A stretch of DNA of 64,000 nucleotides. Source: JAJDXO01 sp965221855. Its GTDB lineage: Bacteria; Pseudomonadota; Alphaproteobacteria; Rhodospirillales; UBA2165. Shown here piece by piece: positions 42,422-51,163 of the stretch. The position numbers were made by a program, and so were the translations under genes. The first letter of the stretch is position 1; every line of letters starts with the position of its first letter. The DNA is taken from positions 186,001 to 250,000 of the forward strand of contig CBDCSV010000007.1 in NCBI GenBank assembly GCA_965221855.1. The letters run 5' to 3'. Below the pieces are notes generated by a model. That model searched no databases. It was not told where the DNA came from and worked only from the letters and a program-made list of their open reading frames with translations.

Positions 42422-43549
42422 ATGAACGGCGAGCTACTCGTTCTGAGCGTCCGGCAGGGCGGCCACATGGAGAGCCAGTCGGGGCTCCAGATGAACGCGC
42501 CGAAGATTTTCGGCCGGCTGGCCGCCGACGGGTGCGACCCGAAGACCGCGTTCGTGGTCATTCATCCCACCAGCAACTTCATGGCGCACTACATGTTCGA
42601 TCCGCTGCAACGGCGGGGCCGCGCGCTGCTGGGCCTCAACACCCGCTATATCGCCAACGACACCATGCTGCTGATGGAGCGGGCGATCCAGGATCTGGGC
42701 GCCGGTATCCGGGAACTGCGCGGCCGCGGCTACGACAAGATCGTTCTGGTGGGCAATTCGGGCGGCGGGGCGCTGGCCGCCATGTATCAGGACCAGGCGG
42801 AAAATCTGACCATCGAGACCACCCCCGACGGGCGCGCCATCGAAATCGCGCCGGAAGACCTGCCGCCCATCGACGGGATTGCGCTGCTCTGCGCCCACCC
42901 CGGCCGGGCGGTCACGCTCAGGGAATGGATCGACGCGGCGGTGACCGACGAGGCGGATTTGCTCGCCACCGACGCGGGCCTGGACATGTACAACCCGGAC
43001 AACGGTCCGCCCTATGACGCCGATTGGCTGGCGAAGTACCGGGACGCCCAGCAGGCGCGCTGCGACCGCCTGACCGATTGGGTCCTGGCACGGCTGGACG
43101 AACTCGGCCAGGGCGGCGATGCCCATCCGGCCCGCGATCAGGCCTTCGTCGTCAACCGGACCATGGCCGATCCCCGGTTCCTAGACCTGTCCCTCGACGC
43201 CAACGACCGGGCGGCGGGCACCCTCTGGGGCGACGCCAGGACGGTCAACTATGCCGCCAACAATATCGGCCGGTTCACGACGCTGCGGTCCTTCCTCAGC
43301 CAATGGTCGCCCCGGACCTCGCGGGCCGACGGCCCCGATTGCCTGAGCCGCACCTCGGTCCCGGTGCTCAACGTGGAGTATTCCGCCGACAATGCCGTCT
43401 TCCCGAGCCAGGTGCGGGCCTGGGCGGCGGCGGCCGAAGGACGGGTGACCGATCACGTGCTCAAGGGTGCGCCGCACTATCTCCATGCCCACCCCCATTT
43501 CATCGAGGAAGTGGCGGATGTGCTGGTGCAATGGGCCGACGCTCTGTAA
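42422..43549 (+). CDS. alpha/beta hydrolase
   Basis: 375 residues. The nucleophile elbow is VLVGNSGGGALAA (GxSxG) and the catalytic His is probably in GAPHYLHAHPHFIEE near the end. The oxyanion region is VVIHPTSNFMAHYM. The start could also be ATG 42467. It may cleave an ester or C-C bond of a catabolic intermediate. Close spacing with the VOC and MBL genes suggests an operon. Confidence 0.85.
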   Translation: MNGELLVLSVRQGGHMESQSGLQMNAPKIFGRLAADGCDPKTAFVVIHPTSNFMAHYMFDPLQRRGRALLGLNTRYIANDTMLLMERAIQDLGAGIRELRGRGYDKIVLVGNSGGGALAAMYQDQAENLTIETTPDGRAIEIAPEDLPPIDGIALLCAHPGRAVTLREWIDAAVTDEADLLATDAGLDMYNPDNGPPYDADWLAKYRDAQQARCDRLTDWVLARLDELGQGGDAHPARDQAFVVNRTMADPRFLDLSLDANDRAAGTLWGDARTVNYAANNIGRFTTLRSFLSQWSPRTSRADGPDCLSRTSVPVLNVEYSADNAVFPSQVRAWAAAAEGRVTDHVLKGAPHYLHAHPHFIEEVADVLVQWADAL

Positions 43550-43585
43550 CATTTTTCGAAATCATCCGATCCAGGGGGAGAGGCC

Positions 43586-44656
43586 ATGACCCAGGCCGTG
43601 CGCGACGGCTACGCCGAACAATTCTATCCGCGGACCGAGGAACTGGGTCCCGACGAAATGCGGATCACCGCGCTGGGGACCGGCCGGCCGTTCCTCCGCC
43701 GCTCCCAGGCCAACGCCTCCTGGCTGATCGAACTCGGCAACGGCGACAAATTCGTTTTCGATTTCGGCTACGGCTCGCAGATGAATTTCACGGCCCTGGA
43801 GATTCCCTATCAGCGCATCACCGCCTGGTTCGCGACCCACCTGCATACGGATCATGTGGGGGACTTCGGCCAGGTCTGGGTCGGCAGCTGGGCCGGCGGG
43901 CGCCTGAAGCCGCTGGAGGTCTACGGCCCCTCCAGCAACAAGCCGGAATACGGCTTCGCCCATTTCATCGAGCACCAGATGGAATCCTATCGTTGGGACA
44001 CGGACAGCCGGGTGAGCGCGCTGCCGGCCATCGGCGCCGAGGTGAATTGCCACGAATTCGATTATTCCAAGGTTCACGTGATCTATGACGAGAACGGCGT
44101 GAAGATCACCAGCTTTCCGGCGGTCCACATCTATGACGGCCCGGTGAGCCTGAAGCTGGAGTGGAAGGGCCGCTCCTTCGTCTATTCCGGCGACACCACG
44201 CCCAGCGAATTCATGATCGAGAACGCCAAGGACGTCGAGGTGCTGGTCCACGAGACCTTCAACACCGTCGATCAGCTGATGGTCCGGTCGGGCTATGACG
44301 AGCGCACCGCCAGGGCCATCGGCACCATCATCCATTCGGACCCCGCCGAAGCCGCCTATGTCGTCAACCAGTGCAATCCCAAGCTCTTCGTCGCCTACCA
44401 TTTCTTCAACGATTTCGACACGGTGGGCGAAATGGAGACGGCGATCCGCGAACACTGGAAGGGCCGCCTCGCCATGGCCACCGACTTCATGGTCGTCAAT
44501 GTGACCGACGAGCACATTATCGTCCGTGAAGCCGTCGTGTCGGATCACGTCTGGCCGGCCAAGGACGAGCACGAGGGCTTCGGCGACGCGCCCCGCAAGG
44601 AGCCGATGCCCATGTCCGAGTGGCTCCGCGAGCGGCAGGTCTTCCCGAAGTTCTGA
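43586..44656 (+). CDS. MBL-fold metallohydrolase (GntH-like)
   Basis: 356 residues, ATG after AGGGGGAGAGG. It contains RITALGTGRPFLRRSQANAS, ATHLHTDHVGDFG (HxHxDH), FVYSGDTTPSEF and VAYHFFNDF. The family includes the enzyme called GntH in guanitoxin clusters, but no other such genes are here, so the name indicates similarity only. Thirty-six bases after the alpha/beta hydrolase. Confidence 0.87.
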   Translation: MTQAVRDGYAEQFYPRTEELGPDEMRITALGTGRPFLRRSQANASWLIELGNGDKFVFDFGYGSQMNFTALEIPYQRITAWFATHLHTDHVGDFGQVWVGSWAGGRLKPLEVYGPSSNKPEYGFAHFIEHQMESYRWDTDSRVSALPAIGAEVNCHEFDYSKVHVIYDENGVKITSFPAVHIYDGPVSLKLEWKGRSFVYSGDTTPSEFMIENAKDVEVLVHETFNTVDQLMVRSGYDERTARAIGTIIHSDPAEAAYVVNQCNPKLFVAYHFFNDFDTVGEMETAIREHWKGRLAMATDFMVVNVTDEHIIVREAVVSDHVWPAKDEHEGFGDAPRKEPMPMSEWLRERQVFPKF

Positions 44657-44663
44657 GGCGGGA

Positions 44664-45605
44664 TTGAACATTCCGTCCCGCATCCGCGCGCCGGTGGACG
44701 CGGTCACCAGCCTGGCCGTGTGGCCATATTTCCTGCTGGTGATGGCCCATGTGGGGTTCGGGTCCAACCAGATCATGGGCAAGATGGTGGAGGGGCACGT
44801 GCCGCCGGTGGGATTGTCCTTCTGGCGCTGGGTGTTCGCCGTTGCCCTGATCCTTCCCTTCGTATGGGGCGACTTTCTGAAAAGCTTTTCCGTCGTCCGG
44901 CGCCACTGGAAGGTGCTGGCGCTGCTTGCCTTCAGCCTGGTGATGCTCGGCAACACGGCGATCTATATCGCGCTCAATTTCACCACCGCCATCAATGCCG
45001 GGATCATTCCCGTCGCCCAGCCGGCGGTGACTTTCCTGCTCTCCTGGCTGCTGTTTCGCGACCGGCTGACCCCGGGCCAGGCGCTGGGGGCGGCGATCGC
45101 GGTCGCCGGCGTTCTGACCGTGCTGACGAAGGGGGAGCTGGGGTCGCTGTCGGGCTTGAGATTCAACACCGGAGACTTGTGGCTGCTGGTCTCGATCACC
45201 GGGTTTTCGCTTTACGCGGTCGTGCTCAGAAAAGCGCCCAAGGATCTGTCCTTCATGGTGCAGCTCGTATGGATCGAGATATTCGGCGTGCTGTGGCTGC
45301 TGCCGGTCTACATCTGGGAAACCGCCGCCGTTCGGCCCATGGCGCTCGACGGCGTGACCGTCGCGGCGGTCGCCTGGGCGACGCTGGTGGTGGCGATTTT
45401 CGCCATGGTGCTGTGGACCGCCGGGGTGAAGGCGGTCGGCGCCAACAAATCGAGCGTTTTCGTCTACTGCCGGCTGTTTTTCATCACGGTGGCGGCGCTC
45501 TGGCTGCTTGGCGAGACGGTCGAGGTTTACCATTTTGTCGCGTTCGCCGTGATACTCGTGGGGCTGTGGCTGGTCAGCCGCGCCGATGTCGAGGTTCCGG
45601 GATGA
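44664..45605 (+). CDS. EamA/DMT-family transporter 1
   Basis: 313 residues from a probable TTG at 44664, with GAGGCGGGA upstream; a longer frame from 44526 overlaps the MBL gene and is less likely. About ten hydrophobic helices in two EamA repeats, e.g. MLGNTAIYIALNFTTAINAG and PVAQPAVTFLLSWLLFRDRL. It exports or imports a small metabolite. It overlaps a second EamA gene by ATGA. Confidence 0.87.
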   Translation: MNIPSRIRAPVDAVTSLAVWPYFLLVMAHVGFGSNQIMGKMVEGHVPPVGLSFWRWVFAVALILPFVWGDFLKSFSVVRRHWKVLALLAFSLVMLGNTAIYIALNFTTAINAGIIPVAQPAVTFLLSWLLFRDRLTPGQALGAAIAVAGVLTVLTKGELGSLSGLRFNTGDLWLLVSITGFSLYAVVLRKAPKDLSFMVQLVWIEIFGVLWLLPVYIWETAAVRPMALDGVTVAAVAWATLVVAIFAMVLWTAGVKAVGANKSSVFVYCRLFFITVAALWLLGETVEVYHFVAFAVILVGLWLVSRADVEVPG

Positions 45606-46480
45606 GTCGCTCCGGCCCGTTCCTCGGCATCTTTCTGATGATGGCGGCGATGACCCTGTTTCCCGTCAAGGACGGGTTCGCCAAGCTGTTGGGCGATACC
45701 TATGTCCCGGTCGGCCTCGCCTGGCTGCAGTACACCTTCATGTGGCTGGCGCTGGCGCCGGTGGTCGCCAAAATGCACGGCGCGGCCGCGCTGATCCCCA
45801 GGCCGCTTCCCATGCAGGCGTTGCGGGGATGCCTGATCCTGGGCGCGGTTTGCCTGTTTTACTGGGCGTTGAACTACATTCCGTTGGCCGACACCACGGC
45901 GATGACGTTCGTCGGCCCGTTGGTCACGACCGCCGTTTCGCCGCTCTTTCTGGGCGAGAAGGTGGGCATCCGGCGCTGGCTGGCGGTCCTGGCCGGTTTC
46001 GCCGGGGTGCTGATCATCCTCCGACCGGATTTCGGCGGCGAGCGGGTCGGCTACGTCATCGGGCTGGCGGCCGGGATTTGCATCGGCTTGTTCTACGCCG
46101 CCAACCGCAGGCTGGCGAGCGCCGACCCGCCGCTGGGCTCGGCCCTCCACTCGGCCTTGTTCGGCGCCCTTCTGCCGATCCCGCTGCTGCCCTGGATTTG
46201 GGTGCCCCTGCAATTCGAGGATGCGGGCTTCCTGGGCGGCTTCGTCGTCCTCGGCCTGGTCGGCCAGGTGATGCTGGTCAACGCCTTCAGATATGGACAG
46301 GCGTCGCTGGTCTCGCCGTTCCTCTACTGGGGCATCGTCTCGTCGACCGTGTTCGGCTGGTTCGTTTTCGGCGATTTTCCCGACCTGTTCACCTGGATCG
46401 GCGCGGCCGTCCTGATCCTCGCCGGGATCTACATCATGGCCCGGGAGGCCCGCGCCGCCGAGGCCGCGGCATCGGGGTAG
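45602..46480 (+). CDS. EamA/DMT-family transporter 2
   Basis: 292 residues, ATG overlapping the previous stop. Ten helices; YWALNYIPLADTTAMTFVGP and VSPLFLGEKVGIRRWLAV mark the first EamA repeat, VLGLVGQVMLVNAFRYGQAS the second. Paired DMT genes may form a heterodimer. Likely co-transcribed with the 42-44 kb genes. Confidence 0.9.
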   Translation: MSRSGPFLGIFLMMAAMTLFPVKDGFAKLLGDTYVPVGLAWLQYTFMWLALAPVVAKMHGAAALIPRPLPMQALRGCLILGAVCLFYWALNYIPLADTTAMTFVGPLVTTAVSPLFLGEKVGIRRWLAVLAGFAGVLIILRPDFGGERVGYVIGLAAGICIGLFYAANRRLASADPPLGSALHSALFGALLPIPLLPWIWVPLQFEDAGFLGGFVVLGLVGQVMLVNAFRYGQASLVSPFLYWGIVSSTVFGWFVFGDFPDLFTWIGAAVLILAGIYIMAREARAAEAAASG

Positions 46481-46586
46481 TTTGGTTCATGTCTGGTCCA
46501 ATTGGAGAACCCGGGAACCATACATCACGGAACTTGAACCCGGGATATCGTGCAACCGATGGCGAGAATCCATTGGGCGCGATTAC

Positions 46587-46862
46587 CTATCCGTCCGGCT
46601 CGAACACGAGTGCGGGCACGACCACCTCCCAGGCGTCGCATTTCATGGCGTCGTGATATTTCGGGTCCGAGGCCTCGCGGCTCCAGCCCACCACGGCGAA
46701 CACTTCCGCCGACCGGCAGCGCATCCCCGATGGCGGCTTGAAGGACTTGGCGAGATGCCCCACGGTTCGAGCATCCCTGTCCAGCAACTTCCATCTTCCG
46801 TCTTCGCCGACCCGCACCGTCAGGGGATCGCCGACCGACAATCCCGCGATGGCGCGGTGCAC
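46587..46862 (-). pseudogene. fragment resembling the C-terminus of a RecQ-type helicase
   Basis: Minus-strand frame with VGDPLTVRVGEDGRWKLLDR, GHLAKSFKPPSGMRCRSAEV and CDAWEVVVPALVFEPDG before the stop. I recall this kind of ending from alphaproteobacterial RecQ-family helicases, but no helicase motifs are present, so only a tail is left. It abuts the ProX-like fragment. Confidence 0.45.
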
Positions 46863-46874
46863 CGAATCGCCGAC

Positions 46875-47072
46875 TCGGCGCCGGAGGCGATGAGCTTCGT
46901 CAAGAAGTTCTCCTGGGAGAACAAGGTGGTCAACGCGGTATTGGCCTGGAAGGACAACGAACAGGCCGATGCCGAGGAGACCGCGGAATATTTCATCAAG
47001 AACTTCGAGAGCGTTTGGACGCAATGGGTGCCGGCCGCGATCGCCGCGAAGGTGAAGGCGGCGACGTCGTAA
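46875..47072 (+). pseudogene. C-terminal fragment of a glycine-betaine-type substrate-binding protein
   Basis: About 63 residues, APEAMSFVKKFSWENKVVNA, then AYFIKNFESVWTQWVP-like sequence (AEYFIKNFESVWTQWVPAA) and the stop. This is the usual end of ProX/choline-binding proteins of QAT-type ABC transporters. The N-terminal 80 percent of the gene is missing. Its proper partners follow at 47133 and 48020. Confidence 0.65.
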
Positions 47073-47132
47073 ATTCCGTCCGCAGGCGCCGAGGTTGAAC
47101 CGTAGAGACGCGCAACCGCGCGGAGATTTACC

Positions 47133-48023
47133 ATGCCCGAATGGCTGATAACCTTTCCCGAACTGAACCGAGAGACCTTGCGGGCGATGCGCCGCTCCCT
47201 CGACGAAGGCTACCGCGGTTTCTCCTGAACCTTCGGCGAGAGCATCGAGAACTTCTTCGATCCGCTGCTGGCCTTCCTGGTGTGGTTCGAGCGGCTCCTG
47301 TTGGCGTCACCCTGGTGGCTGGTCTTGATCGTACTGGGCGCGATCGCCTTCGGCGCCAGCCGGAGCATCAGAATGGTCGCCGGCGTGGTCGCGGCGTTCG
47401 CCGTCATCGGCGTCCTGGGCATGTGGGAGGACACCATGCGGACGCTCGCCATCATCTGCGTCTGTACGGTGATCGCCGTCGCCATCGGACTGCCCATCGG
47501 CATCGCCATGTCCCGCTCCGACCGCACCCAGGGGGCCATCCTGCCGATTCTCGACGTGATGCAGACCATGCCCATCTTCGTCTACCTGATCCCGGTGGTC
47601 ATGCTGCTGGGATTGGGCAAGGTGCCGGGCGTCATCGCGGTCGTGGTCTACGCCCTGCCGCCGGTGATCCGGCTGACCAATCTCGGCATCCGGCTGGTGG
47701 ACAAGGACATCCTGGAAGCCACCGACGCGTTCGGGGCGGGGTCGTGGCAGCGGCTGGTCAGCGTCCAGTTGCCGCTGGCGCTCCCCAACATCATGGCCGG
47801 CGTCAACCAGACCATCATGCTGGCGCTGTCCATGGTGGTCATCGCCTCGATGATCGGGGTGAAGGGCCTGGGGCAGCCGGTGCTTCAGGCGGTGACCAAC
47901 CAGTATTTCGCATTGGGCCTGTTCAACGGCGCCGCCGTGGTCGCACTCGCCATCGTCTTCGACCGGGTTTCCCAGAATTACGGCCGGCGTTTGCAGAGGC
48001 ACCGCCAGATCGCCGGCTCATGA
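47133..48023 (+). pseudogene. glycine betaine/choline-type ABC permease with in-frame TGA
   Basis: From ATG 47133 the frame reads MPEWLITFPELNRETLRAMR, then DEGYRGFS, TGA (47226-47228), then TFGESIENFFDPLLAFLVWF and continues to a normal end overlapping the ATPase. Homologous ProW-like permeases usually have Arg here, so CGA to TGA is the simplest change. The permease core with the EAA-type loop and GTG 47280 as a possible internal start is intact, so a shortened protein could still be made. Confidence 0.75.
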
Positions 48024-49042
48024 GCGACGTCGGCATCCGGATCGAGGGGCTCTACAAGGTATTCGGCCGCAATCCGCCGGCGGTGATGGCCCGCGTCCGG
48101 GACGGTGCCGACAAGCAGCAGCTCCTTGAGGAAACCGGCCATGTCATCGGCCTCCGCGCCATCGACATGGATGTGGCGCCCGGGTCCATCCACGTGGTCA
48201 TGGGGCTGTCCGGGTCGGGGAAGTCGACGCTGCTGCGTCACGTCAACCGGCTGATCGACCCCACCGAGGGCCGGGTGCTGGTCGGCCCCGACGACGTGAC
48301 GGCGATGGACGGCAAGGCGCTGATGGAGTTTCGCCGTCACGCGGTCAGCATGGTGTTCCAGCGCTTCGCCCTGTTCCCCCACCGTACCGTCTTCGACAAC
48401 GTGGGATACGGCCTCGGCGTCCAGGGCGTCGGCAAGGACCAGCGCCGGCGGCGGACCGGGAACTGGATCGAGCGGGTCGGGCTCACCGGCTACGAGGACC
48501 ACTATCCGGCCCAGCTTTCAGGCGGCATGCAGCAGCGGGTGGGTCTCGCCCGGGCGTTGGCGACCGACGCCGAGGTGCTCCTGATGGATGAGGCGTTTTC
48601 CGCCCTCGATCCGCTGATCCGCGCCGAGATGCAGGATGTCCTCCTCACCCTCCAGGCCGAGCTCAACAAGACCATCCTGTTCGTTTCCCACGATCTGGAC
48701 GAAGCCCTGAAGCTGGGCGACAGGATCACCATCCTCAAGGACGGCGAGATCGCCCAGGCGGACGGGCCCCAGAACATCATCATGCGCCCGGCCGACGGCT
48801 ATGTCGCCGACTTCGTGAAGCATATCAACCGGGGGCGGGTGGTGACCGTGGCCTCGATCATGACCGGCTATAAAGGGGTGAATACGGGCATGGAGCTGCC
48901 CGCCGAGACGATCCTCGAGGACGCCTCGGTAGCGTTGGCCAAGGCGGGCCGCGCCCAGGCGACGGTCATCGGCCGGAACGGCGTGCCTATCGGCCACGTG
49001 ACCCTGCCCCGCATCGTCGAGGCCAGCCAGCGGCCGGAATAG
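48020..49042 (+). CDS. glycine betaine/choline-type ABC ATPase (ProV-like)
   Basis: 340 residues, ATG overlapping the permease stop. Walker A MGLSGSGKSTLLRH, Q-loop SMVFQRFALFPHRTV, signature LSGGMQQRVGLARALA, Walker B EVLLMDEAFSALDP and switch His in VSHDLDEA. A degenerate CBS-like tail follows (TGMELPAETILEDASVALAK). The QRFALFPHRTV stretch is characteristic of the ProV/QAT subfamily for compatible solutes. With the binding protein gone and the permease broken, the system is probably inactive. Confidence 0.93.
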   Translation: MSDVGIRIEGLYKVFGRNPPAVMARVRDGADKQQLLEETGHVIGLRAIDMDVAPGSIHVVMGLSGSGKSTLLRHVNRLIDPTEGRVLVGPDDVTAMDGKALMEFRRHAVSMVFQRFALFPHRTVFDNVGYGLGVQGVGKDQRRRRTGNWIERVGLTGYEDHYPAQLSGGMQQRVGLARALATDAEVLLMDEAFSALDPLIRAEMQDVLLTLQAELNKTILFVSHDLDEALKLGDRITILKDGEIAQADGPQNIIMRPADGYVADFVKHINRGRVVTVASIMTGYKGVNTGMELPAETILEDASVALAKAGRAQATVIGRNGVPIGHVTLPRIVEASQRPE

Positions 49043-49079
49043 GGAAGCTGCTCCCTGCCGTTGCCGGCCGAAATTGCGG

Positions 49080-50090
49080 CTAGTGCATCCCCGGGCCGTC
49101 GAGAATTTCGAAGTTGGTCGGGAAGTCCTTGGGTTCGGAGGTTCCCCAGACCACCGTCGATTCCTTGGACGCCCAGTTTTCGGCGTTCCAGTCGGCGCCT
49201 TCCGGGATGAAATCCATGTCGGCGAAGTATTCGACGATGCCGTTCCACGGATCCCGCATGTAGAAGAACACGTTGGAGCCCGGCCCGTGGCGTCCCGGGC
49301 CCCATGAAGCGATATAGCCCTTGTCCACCATCTGGCGGCCGCCCATGCCCACCTCGTCGGTGGAGCCCACCTCGAAGCCCGCATGCTGGAGGCCGTAGTC
49401 GCCCGACTTGGCGAAGGCGACGATGTGGTGGTCGCTGCCCGTCGGCGCGTACATGAAGTGCAGGAAGTCGGCGACGCTGTCGGCCAGCGCGAGACCCATC
49501 ACGTCGGCATAGAACTTTCGTTTTCCCGCCGCGTCCCTGGCGAACAGCACCACGTGTCCGAGGCGCCGGGGCCGGACCGGGGGATCCTCGATCAGCGCCG
49601 TCCGCTCGCCGAGGCGCGGATGCCTGGTCGGCGTATTGAAGTCCGGCGCCAGGCCCTCGTCCCAGGGCGCCGGCTCGGCCGCCTGGATGTTGGTGAGCAT
49701 GCCGTCCATGTCCCGGAACCAGATGCCGCCCTGGCCGAAATGCTCGGGCGCATCGGCGAACTCGGCCCCGGCGGCTTCCAGCCTGGAACGGAGCCCGTCC
49801 ATGTCGTCTTCACGGGCGCCGAAGCTCACATGATGGAGGCGTTTCCGCTTGCCCTCGATGAGCACCACCTGATCCTGGTCGCGCCCGGCGCAGCGGCAGA
49901 CGACCATGCCGTCGCGCTCGGCGGTTTCCAATCCGAAGTCATTGAAGAATTTCCGGCCGACCTCCAGGTCCGGCACGGACTGGGCGTAATATTGTAGGTT
50001 CCTGACACTTTCGAATGATCTACGACATCGGTTGGTTGAAGGAGGCCAGCCTGCATGACGAGACCACTTTCGGACATCGGTCGCGGGCAT
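49080..50090 (-). CDS. extradiol-dioxygenase-like VOC protein with an IS630-derived insertion near its N-terminus
   Basis: 336 residues from ATG 50090, with GGGGAGGA upstream. The N-terminus is MPATDV, then 23 residues (RKWSRHAGW...SFESV) with no relation to the family, then RNLQYYAQSVPDLEVGRKFF, the normal opening. The second VOC half has RLGHVVLFARD, YGLQHAGFEVGS and FYMRDPWNGIVEYFADMD, giving His-His-Glu for iron. The 69-bp insert (50004-50072) repeats parts of the left end of the neighbouring IS630. The gene may still be functional. Confidence 0.82.
   Translation of the reverse strand: MPATDVRKWSRHAGWPPSTNRCRRSFESVRNLQYYAQSVPDLEVGRKFFNDFGLETAERDGMVVCRCAGRDQDQVVLIEGKRKRLHHVSFGAREDDMDGLRSRLEAAGAEFADAPEHFGQGGIWFRDMDGMLTNIQAAEPAPWDEGLAPDFNTPTRHPRLGERTALIEDPPVRPRRLGHVVLFARDAAGKRKFYADVMGLALADSVADFLHFMYAPTGSDHHIVAFAKSGDYGLQHAGFEVGSTDEVGMGGRQMVDKGYIASWGPGRHGPGSNVFFYMRDPWNGIVEYFADMDFIPEGADWNAENWASKESTVVWGTSEPKDFPTNFEILDGPGMH
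50004..50072. repeat. 69-bp in-frame insertion derived from IS630 sequence
   Basis: Two blocks that match IS630 element 3 in swapped order: 50009-50038 equals 50222-50250, and 50039-50072 equals about 50192-50225. The length is a multiple of three and contains no stop in the reading frame of the 49080 gene. Confidence 0.75.
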
Positions 50091-50116
50091 GGCATCCTCC
50101 CCGAAGACCGAGACTA

Positions 50117-51163
50117 GAGAGTTTTCTGATCTGACGGAATCGTTAGGGATTCCCAAAGTCTCTGATTTCTGATTCAAGATGTGGGCTGGTGAAGGAGGCC
50201 AGCCTGCATGACGAGACCACTTTCGAATGATCTACGACATCGGTTGGTTGCGGCGGTGGACGGCGGGATGTCGCGTCGGTCTGCGGCGAAGGGGGTTGCG
50301 GCCTCGACGGCGATCAAATGGGTTGATCAGTGGCGGCAGCGGGGTGATGTGCGGCCCCGGCCGCAAGGCGGGGACCGCCGCTCTCACCGCCTTGAAGCGT
50401 ATGCCGAGGAGGTTCTGGCGCTTGTCACGGAGACACCGGACATCACCCTGGCCGAGATCGCAGCCTGTCTGGAGGAGGTGCACGGGCTTCGGGTTGCCCC
50501 GAGCACGGTCTGGCGGCTGCTCGACCGCCACGGCATGACCTTCAAAAAAAACCGCGCACGCCAGCGAGCAGCAACGTCCTGATGTCTTGGCGCGCCGGCA
50601 GGCCTGGGCCGAGGCGCAGCCCGGCCTGATGCCGGAGCGGCTGGTCTTCATCGACGAGACCGGCACATCGACCAAGATGGCCCGGCGCTATGGCCGCGCG
50701 CCGCGCGGGCAGCGCTGCCAAGCCGCCATCCCTCACGGCCACTGGAAGACCACCACTTTGGTCGCTGCTCTCACGCTCGACGGCATCCTCGCCCCCATGA
50801 CCATCGATGGGGCGATGACCGGGGCAGCCTTCCTTGCCTATGTCGAGCAAATCCTGGTCCCAACCCTCAAACCCGGAGACATCGTCATTATGGACAATCT
50901 GCCAGCCCATAAGCCCGCCAGCGTGCGTAAGGCCATCGAAGACGCCGGCGCCGAGCTCCGCTTCCTGCCGCCCTACTCACCCGACTTCAACCCAATCGAG
51001 ATGGCCTTCGCAAAGCTCAAGGCCCTCCTCAAAAAGACCGCAGCCAGAACCGTCGACGACCTCTACGACGCCATCGCAACCGCCATCGACACAGTCACCC
51101 AATCCGAGTGCCAAAACTACTTCACTGCCGCAGGCTATGACCGGGTGTGATCAGAAAATGCTC
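50117..51163 (+). mobile_element. IS630-family element 3
   Basis: 1047 bp with ends GAGAGTTTTCTGATC and (reverse complement) GAGCATTTTCTGATCAC, flanked by TA at 50115-50116 and 51164-51165. It lies between the extradiol-type gene and the flavin hydroxylase gene, and its right end reaches into the start of the latter. Confidence 0.9.
50208..51150 (+). CDS. IS630 transposase, two frames joined at an A8 run
   Basis: Frame 1 begins MTRPLSNDLRHRLVAAVDGG with an HTH and ends at 50582. Frame 2 continues through KKTAHASEQQRPDVLARRQ and carries LVFIDETGTSTK, IVIMDNLPAHKP and PYSPDFNPIEMAFAKLKALL for DDE. The switch is at TTC followed by eight A near 50545. Confidence 0.9.

Noticed and set aside
46482..46874. 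N-terminal extension of the ProX-like fragment as a real gene
   Set aside because: The upstream part of that frame has no binding-protein features and overlaps the antisense helicase-like fragment.
47226..47228. TGA in the ABC permease as a second selenocysteine codon
   Set aside because: The position is Arg, not Cys, in this family as I know it; the best downstream hairpin is a weak 5-bp stem. CGA to TGA is simpler.
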